A DNA stretch of 64,000 nucleotides from a virus. The DNA lies in IMG/VR virus record IMGVR_UViG_3300007765_000002, positions 1-64,000 of that record, one strand, 5' to 3'. Numbering within the stretch: the stretch's first letter is position 1; every line of letters begins with the position of its first letter. The position numbers and the translations under genes are program-made. Below the pieces are notes generated by a model. That model was not told the origin of the DNA and ran no database searches. It saw only the letters and a list, made by a program, of their open reading frames with translations. Of the stretch, positions 59,194-64,000 are shown piece after piece.

Positions 59194-62100
59194 CTATAGA
59201 GCCGCGATTTCTCCTGTATTCTTCAATCTTACTGGAATATAAATGAACTCTAACGCCTTAATTGGCTCAATTGCTACGTCAACGTATAATTCGTTACGAT
59301 CAATTCTAGCCGGGGTGTTATTAGTTTCATCACATACTACCAAGTAATCACCAATTGCTCGCTTAGCCAATAGTTCATTACAAAATGAATCAATTACACC
59401 CTTAATTTCGTTACGGGTTAATTCATCATTGGGTTCGAAAATAAATGGTTTTGCGATAAGATCTAGTTGACGTCTCATGTAAGACACGAGTCTTGAAACG
59501 TTAACTCTATCAATTGCGGAAGATGTAGAAGAGCGGGTCTTATTACCAAAGTTCATCAAACCACTGCCATTAATAAATGTTAATGGATTAATGTTATCAG
59601 TATATAATACGTCACGTAGTCCTTCTCTAACTGCAATGCTGTTAAACTCTCCTGATCCATCAATATAACCAATTGCTGTAGCATTGGAAATTTTTCCTCT
59701 GTTTGTGCCTGCGGCCGCAAACCATGGATAACCGACACTATCATTATAAGCAAATGTGCGTAATACCATATGACTTGCCGGAACAACAATTTTGTTACCT
59801 GCTAGGTCATTTGATAACCCTGATGGGTAGTAAACTGACATATATTCATTATTAGTTACTAGGCCATCTTCACCGTTATCTTCGGCTGCATTAGAGTTTT
59901 TACTCCATACTTGAATTTTCGCAGAATTATCTGCTAAACGGAACGGAGTATCACCAATAACGTGAGCAGTTTCTTTTCTATCTACGTTCAATGTAGTCAT
60001 ATTTGATAGCAATTCTGGATATCCAGGGGCGGCAAGTAAGTTAAATTGACGTTGCTCTTCACGAATATCTGTATTTGCATCAACCGCTGATTTCATTGCG
60101 GCAACAACGACTGCACGTTGGGCCTTGCGACCTGCGTATAGTGTTCCATTAGATTTTGTGCCTGACTTGTTTGTCCAACGATCTGGATAATAAGTAGCAA
60201 CAGATTCGCTTGACATACGTGGGTTACCTGAAGAATATTTTGATGTTGTAACAAAATCTTTCTTATATTCTTTTACTGTATAACCACTGCGTCTTGTATT
60301 CCATAGCAACATACCACGTGGATATGACGCAGGATCTGGAGCATCCGGATCTAGGAAATCATCGCTTAATAAATCTGCAATACTTGATGCAGTACCAGCG
60401 CCAGTGCCACTTACTTTAGCGGCGGCCGCTGTTTGCCATCTTGCATCAGCAAATAAAACACCATTTGATGATGTTTGATCTGTTGTATCAATTAGAATCC
60501 ATTCACCACCTTGTCTACGATAAATCTTAGGATAATTATCTAAGTCAGATGTGTTGACCCAAATATCACCATTTACAAGTGCTGTTTCATCAGATTGTGT
60601 TAGTGGTTCAGCGGCTGCAAAAATTGGGCCAGCTGGATCTGTTACACTTAGATCATATCCACGATAATCTGTTGAAACATTTTGGTAACCTTTCCATGTT
60701 GTACCATCATGAACCATGATGTCAGCAACAAGTGTTGTGTCATACCATAAATCACCTTCAGCAGGATCTGTTGTAGGTGTTGTTAATGATGCTTCATATG
60801 TTAACTCTTCCCAGTTTGTACCAATTAGGTCACCATTTGGCAGCGTATATACATTAGATAATGAAGCAGAAATACTAGCATCTGCCACACCCGTTAGTGG
60901 TGTGCCTGATGTATCGCGTAGTACTAAGTCACCACCTTTAGCATGAATTAGTGACACTGCACCTGATGTTTCAATTTTAGCCGAAACATCTGTAATACCT
61001 GCGGCGCTGACTGCTGTTACAAAAGCTGTTGCAGTAGTGCCAGTCAAAGTTACAGTTGTACCATTAATAGTGAATGTTTCTGTAGATGTGAATGTTGGTG
61101 ATGTGTTAGTACCAGTAACAACAAGCTCGCCGGCCGACTTGCGTCGATATGGTTTAAATGTTACTTCATCCACTGAATCAACATCAGTATCAACCATTAT
61201 CGAGCCTACTGTTATAGTTCTTGGATCAGTACCACCTAAACTTGTTGTAGCGACTGTTATACTATCATAAACGCTTGGGGCTTTTGCTTCCCATAACCCA
61301 GTTGTTGATGAATATACTCTAAATTTAATATTATTACCGTTAGATCCGCCTAAATTGCCATCAAGTTTAACCCACATACTACCAGTCGGTGCTTCGTTTG
61401 CGGCGCCTGGTGTCCAAGGTGGCGGAGATGTATATGATGCTTCGCTCATCAACGGACCAAAATAGGTATCGGCAGTTATGCCCATGTCTGCAAGTGCAGT
61501 ACCTGAAACGTTTGCAAAAATAGCAGATCTATCAGCGGATCCGCCTGCGGCTGATGAACCAATAATATATATTTCTAAAACACCACTATTGTTATATGCC
61601 TGAACACCCTTTCTTGCAGTTGCAAGACCGTCAAACGTGGTATTAATATTGTTAACAATATCAGCAACGCCTGTACCAGTAAATGTAATAGTTGTACCAT
61701 TGATACTAAACGCGTCACCAATGTTCACCGCACTTGGTGTAACTGAAATTGCTGGGAAACTTGATGCCCATGATGCATTTCTTGTTGCTTCAGAATGTGG
61801 AGAGTCAGTTGCAGTACCTGAACCAACTGCTACCCATGTGTTACTGCTATTTTTATAATATACAGCATTGTTTGTTGTTGCTGTAACAATTGCGTAATCA
61901 CCTATAGAACCAAATGAAGCATTTGGAATATAGGATGGACTACCTGTGTGCTCTGTAGCACAAATTTTAGGTATTGTATATGTAAATGTATCTGTTGTGG
62001 CATTCCATACATGTAAACCCCACACTGTATTTGTTAAATTTAACCAATGTGTGCCGTTAACTGGGGTACCTGTTGGCGCCGTTGCAGAGCCTGTTAATTT

Positions 62101-62451
62101 GCTTAAATCAATATCTGCTCTTAACACGTATGCTCTATTAGCAATACCTAAATATGAATACGCGGCATGTAAGCCGTATTCGTTTAATTCATAGCCATGC
62201 AACATTGTTCCAGAAGTACTACTATAAAAAGTAGGAGTACCATATGTTGTAGCTAATTCTAGTTGTGAAGTAAGTAGCTGAACCTTGCCGGCATTCGCCG
62301 CTGTTGTTCCGGATGCTGTGCCTGATCCAGAAGCTTGTAACTTATTTTGTGCAGTTGCTACTAATATTAGTGGAACTGTACCTGGATCTGATGTAACATA
62401 CGCGGATTCATTGGTTACAGTAACTTCAACACCTGGAGATACTAAAGCCAT
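59194..62451 (-). CDS. 18: Tail sheath protein gp18
   Basis: 1085 residues (T4 gp18 659). Contractile sheath subunit. N-terminal ALVSPGVEVTVTNESAY and C-terminal ALEFIYIPVRLKNTGEI with ...RDVLYTDNINPLTFINGSGLMNFGNKTR and VNVSRLVSYMRRQLDLIAKPFIFEPNDELTRNEIKGVIDSFCNELLAKRAI are the sheath core. Residues ~120-640 hold several inserted beta-domains (repeats of TFTINGTTVTLTGTT and SGT type, LWYDT/DIWVNTSD), which decorate the outside. Leader contains two 16-bp palindromes and a late-type box. Confidence 0.95.
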   Translation of the reverse strand: MALVSPGVEVTVTNESAYVTSDPGTVPLILVATAQNKLQASGSGTASGTTAANAGKVQLLTSQLELATTYGTPTFYSSTSGTMLHGYELNEYGLHAAYSYLGIANRAYVLRADIDLSKLTGSATAPTGTPVNGTHWLNLTNTVWGLHVWNATTDTFTYTIPKICATEHTGSPSYIPNASFGSIGDYAIVTATTNNAVYYKNSSNTWVAVGSGTATDSPHSEATRNASWASSFPAISVTPSAVNIGDAFSINGTTITFTGTGVADIVNNINTTFDGLATARKGVQAYNNSGVLEIYIIGSSAAGGSADRSAIFANVSGTALADMGITADTYFGPLMSEASYTSPPPWTPGAANEAPTGSMWVKLDGNLGGSNGNNIKFRVYSSTTGLWEAKAPSVYDSITVATTSLGGTDPRTITVGSIMVDTDVDSVDEVTFKPYRRKSAGELVVTGTNTSPTFTSTETFTINGTTVTLTGTTATAFVTAVSAAGITDVSAKIETSGAVSLIHAKGGDLVLRDTSGTPLTGVADASISASLSNVYTLPNGDLIGTNWEELTYEASLTTPTTDPAEGDLWYDTTLVADIMVHDGTTWKGYQNVSTDYRGYDLSVTDPAGPIFAAAEPLTQSDETALVNGDIWVNTSDLDNYPKIYRRQGGEWILIDTTDQTSSNGVLFADARWQTAAAAKVSGTGAGTASSIADLLSDDFLDPDAPDPASYPRGMLLWNTRRSGYTVKEYKKDFVTTSKYSSGNPRMSSESVATYYPDRWTNKSGTKSNGTLYAGRKAQRAVVVAAMKSAVDANTDIREEQRQFNLLAAPGYPELLSNMTTLNVDRKETAHVIGDTPFRLADNSAKIQVWSKNSNAAEDNGEDGLVTNNEYMSVYYPSGLSNDLAGNKIVVPASHMVLRTFAYNDSVGYPWFAAAGTNRGKISNATAIGYIDGSGEFNSIAVREGLRDVLYTDNINPLTFINGSGLMNFGNKTRSSTSSAIDRVNVSRLVSYMRRQLDLIAKPFIFEPNDELTRNEIKGVIDSFCNELLAKRAIGDYLVVCDETNNTPARIDRNELYVDVAIEPIKALEFIYIPVRLKNTGEIAAL

Positions 62452-62470
62452 AATCTTTTTCCTCGTATAA

Positions 62471-62486
62471 AATTTTAATTAAAATT
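62471..62486. promoter_or_regulatory. Perfect 16-bp palindrome in the gp18 leader
   Basis: AATTTTAATTAAAATT, self-complementary, within 40 nt of the gp18 ATG and just before the ribosome site GAGGAAA. Confidence 0.4.
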
Positions 62487-62488
62487 CT

Positions 62489-62504
62489 ACATCTATATAG
62501 ATGT
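62489..62504. promoter_or_regulatory. Second 16-bp palindrome in the gp18 leader
   Basis: ACATCTATATAGATGT, self-complementary and 2 nt from the first. Two adjacent hairpins or operator sites in one leader may regulate or stabilise the sheath mRNA. Confidence 0.45.
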
Positions 62505-62516
62505 ATTTGTTACCAA

Positions 62517-62524
62517 TATTTATT
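62517..62524 (-). promoter_or_regulatory. Probable late promoter (AATAAATA) of gp18
   Basis: One mismatch to TATAAATA, about 65 nt before the gp18 ATG, so the palindromes lie in the mRNA leader. Confidence 0.5.
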
Positions 62525-62554
62525 TAGATTTCCGGAATTTAGTGCCATACGAAG

Positions 62555-62956
62555 GTGCCCAAAGGGCAAAGAAAAGGGTTCATAAAAATAAATACTCTCG
62601 TGAAACATAGCGAAAGACCGCTCTGTCGTTGCGGTATGCGACCAGTAGCAATAAATTATTATAAAAAAGGCAACCCGCATTACAGATCAAGGTGTGATAA
62701 GTGCGCTCGAAAAGCAAAAAAACTTCGAACCACACCCAAGACAAATTGGAAGTCTAGTGGATATAATAAAAAAAACTACTGTGAAAAGTGTGGCTTTAAA
62801 GCAGACCACACAGTACAACTAGATGTTTATCACCAAGACGGAGATAGGAAAAATAATAATTGGAAGAATTTAAAAACAGTTTGCGCTAACTGTCATAGAT
62901 TATTATACGCTACTGGTAAGGGATGGAAGCAGGGTGATTTAATTCCTGATTTCTAA
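62555..62956 (+). CDS. HNH endonuclease
   Basis: 133 residues, GTG start, plus strand. Zinc-ribbon Cys pairs (CRCGM, CDKC near 28-50), then CEKCGFKADHTVQLDVYHQDGDRKNNNWKNLKTVCANCHRLL: HNH with His, Asn, His and two CxxC. Free-standing nucleases like this occur in marine T4-like phages and may act as homing enzymes. It ends inside the convergent dNMP kinase gene by 18 nt. Confidence 0.85.
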   Translation: MPKGQRKGFIKINTLVKHSERPLCRCGMRPVAINYYKKGNPHYRSRCDKCARKAKKLRTTPKTNWKSSGYNKKNYCEKCGFKADHTVQLDVYHQDGDRKNNNWKNLKTVCANCHRLLYATGKGWKQGDLIPDF

Positions 62957-63583
62957 ACACAATGCTTTAACTGATTCTTCAAGCGATTGCAGAGTGCTAT
63001 TGTTTTTAATAGTATAATCCAAATCACACCCAACCCAAGAATATTCTGATGCATGTACTTTTGGATACACTAATGGCATCATTAACTCATGCATAGGTTC
63101 ATCACGCTCTGCATTATCTGCAACTGCTGTACTCCACCATTCGGGCTCTGTACCGCGTTTTACACGTATTATCTTTCCATCTAGTCTTTTTATTAGATCA
63201 ATCTCATTGGGAAAGCGTGTATCAGTAATAATAACGTTGTGTTCAGCAGTAGTTAGTTTCTTTTCTAAACTTAACAACCATATATCGTCGTGAAACTTAT
63301 TACGCCATAAATCTGTGCCGCATACTTGTAGAGCAAGTCGTGGAGTAAAGTCAGGCATGTCTAGTTTATTTGCCCACCATTCGTCTACTGTTTCGCGCCA
63401 TTCTCTGCTTTCTTTCGTGTCGCCTTCTAGCATGGCACGATCCCATTGGAATACAGAGGCAAGTGAATCTTTTAATGAGTCAGCAAAACTTCCTCTAATC
63501 CATGTTTCTCTACTATTATCGATAAGATAATTTGCGACAGTGTCTTTACCACAGCCTTTGAATCCTACTAGTCCTATAATCAT
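62939..63583 (-). CDS. 1: Deoxynucleoside monophosphate kinase (T4 gp1 type)
   Basis: 214 residues (T4 gp1 241). Walker A GLVGFKGCGKDTVANYL at residues 4-20, and RGSFADSLKDSLASVF, VIITDTRFPNEIDLI and KRGTEPEWWST are typical. Makes dNDPs for phage DNA. Overlaps the convergent HNH gene. Confidence 0.88.
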   Translation of the reverse strand: MIIGLVGFKGCGKDTVANYLIDNSRETWIRGSFADSLKDSLASVFQWDRAMLEGDTKESREWRETVDEWWANKLDMPDFTPRLALQVCGTDLWRNKFHDDIWLLSLEKKLTTAEHNVIITDTRFPNEIDLIKRLDGKIIRVKRGTEPEWWSTAVADNAERDEPMHELMMPLVYPKVHASEYSWVGCDLDYTIKNNSTLQSLEESVKALCLEIRN

Positions 63584-63594
63584 ATGTTTAAATG

Positions 63595-63672
63595 TTATTG
63601 TGTTTTATTGTGAATGTAGAGTGTTGCCGCTACGAGTGCGACTACTACCATGATAAAAATCACGGTTCCCAT
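63595..63672 (-). CDS. 25-residue membrane peptide
   Basis: MGTVIFIMVVVALVAATLYI plus HNKTQ: a single transmembrane helix and short basic end. A good ribosome site (CAGGAG, 8 nt spacing) supports it; too short for most callers. Could be a small inner-membrane protein or holin-type regulator; unknown. Confidence 0.55.
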   Translation of the reverse strand: MGTVIFIMVVVALVAATLYIHNKTQ

Positions 63673-63699
63673 CTGTGGTTCTCCTGTGTGTGTGTAATA

Positions 63700-64000
63700 T
63701 TATCCAATGACGAATGACATCGGTGTGCCACCATCTTCAAAGTTTTGTAATTGTAATGCTAGATCAACCATCTCTTGTTGGCCTTCTGCTTTTAATTCAC
63801 TACCATTCATCGTTGTACCACCTTGTGGTCCAGCGATTGTAGCAAATTTGGAACGTGCTTCGCCGAGTATTTGCTTGCACATTGCGAGTGTATAATCTTC
63901 TATCCATTTCTTTGTCATATGGTGTTGAATTATATTTTCAAGTGGTTTTTGGTTATATAACCAAAGTAATACGCTTTCAGTGTCACCGTCAACTTTACGA
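63700..64000 (-). CDS. C-terminal part of a conserved structural protein
   Basis: Open from the right edge, so truncated. Visible end: WLYNQKPLENIIQHHMTKKWIEDYTLAM and LGEARSKFATIAGPQGGTTMNGSELKAEG...GGTPMSFVIG. From memory this belongs to a structural protein of marine T4-like phages; the exact gene could not be named. The ATG at 63918 is internal, not the start. Confidence 0.6.
   Translation of the reverse strand, partial: RKVDGDTESVLLWLYNQKPLENIIQHHMTKKWIEDYTLAMCKQILGEARSKFATIAGPQGGTTMNGSELKAEGQQEMVDLALQLQNFEDGGTPMSFVIG

Noticed and set aside
1-64000. tRNA genes, CRISPR arrays, insertion sequences, integrase
   Set aside because: No cloverleaf, spaced repeats, transposase or integrase was recognised by eye; small tRNAs could be missed without a scan.

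Overview
This window is a large part of the genome of a T4-like myovirus, most probably a marine phage of the pelagiphage/cyanophage kind. The evidence is the T4 core set: sheath gp18, tube gp19, terminase gp16/gp17, head-completion gp4, UvsX, UvsY, UvsW, gp32, gp41 helicase, gp61 primase, dNMP kinase, a PAAR spike tip and TATAAATA late promoters. Many small families known from marine T4-like phages are also present. Sampled lines are about 35% G+C outside the structural genes. There are no photosynthesis genes, so a heterotrophic AT-rich host is the simplest guess. DNA polymerase, clamp, major capsid and most baseplate genes are absent, so the genome extends beyond both ends.

Nearly all genes are on the minus strand, so transcription runs from high to low coordinates. 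From the right end: a truncated structural gene, a 25-residue membrane peptide, dNMP kinase, a plus-strand HNH gene, gp18, gp19, a second tube-like protein, a small structural protein and gp4. An overlapping four-gene cassette follows (GG-loop protein, radical SAM, SGNH-like, radical SAM), then gp16, two conserved genes and gp17. Next come two conserved genes, gp32, UvsX, UvsY and two methyltransferases (42.6-51 kb). A G+C-rich AAA+ ATPase cassette, UvsW, a secreted TIM-barrel-like protein and a run of small replication-associated genes fill 33.3-42.5 kb. A plus-strand island (30.0-33.3 kb) holds a twitch-type radical SAM enzyme and a nuclease-like protein. Then a B12-type radical SAM enzyme, primase/helicase, a long series of small proteins with similar N-termini (12-24 kb), lysozyme, adhesins and a tailspike (6-12 kb). 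At the left end an auxiliary operon runs class II ribonucleotide reductase, amidinotransferase, glutaredoxin, CDF-type transporter and Sm-like protein, followed by the PAAR spike and its partner.

Four observations stand out. (1) At least ten proteins start with a short leader (M-K/R-hydrophobic-x-E/D-L/I..., ending L/I/F-x-E) that resembles the capsid-targeting sequence of T4 internal head proteins. They include a PD-(D/E)XK-like nuclease, a GNAT-like protein and a very basic protein, which suggests a set of packaged, possibly injected proteins. (2) Many promoters sit so close to ATG that the mRNA should be leaderless: two copies of TTGACA-N17-TATAAT-N6-ATG and eight late elements with N4-6 before ATG, none with a Shine-Dalgarno sequence. 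(3) Five radical SAM enzymes occur in 64 kb, and GG-loop and SGNH-like families recur at two loci. (4) An ORF with no usual start codon, but with the shared leader, lies between two genes next to terminase.
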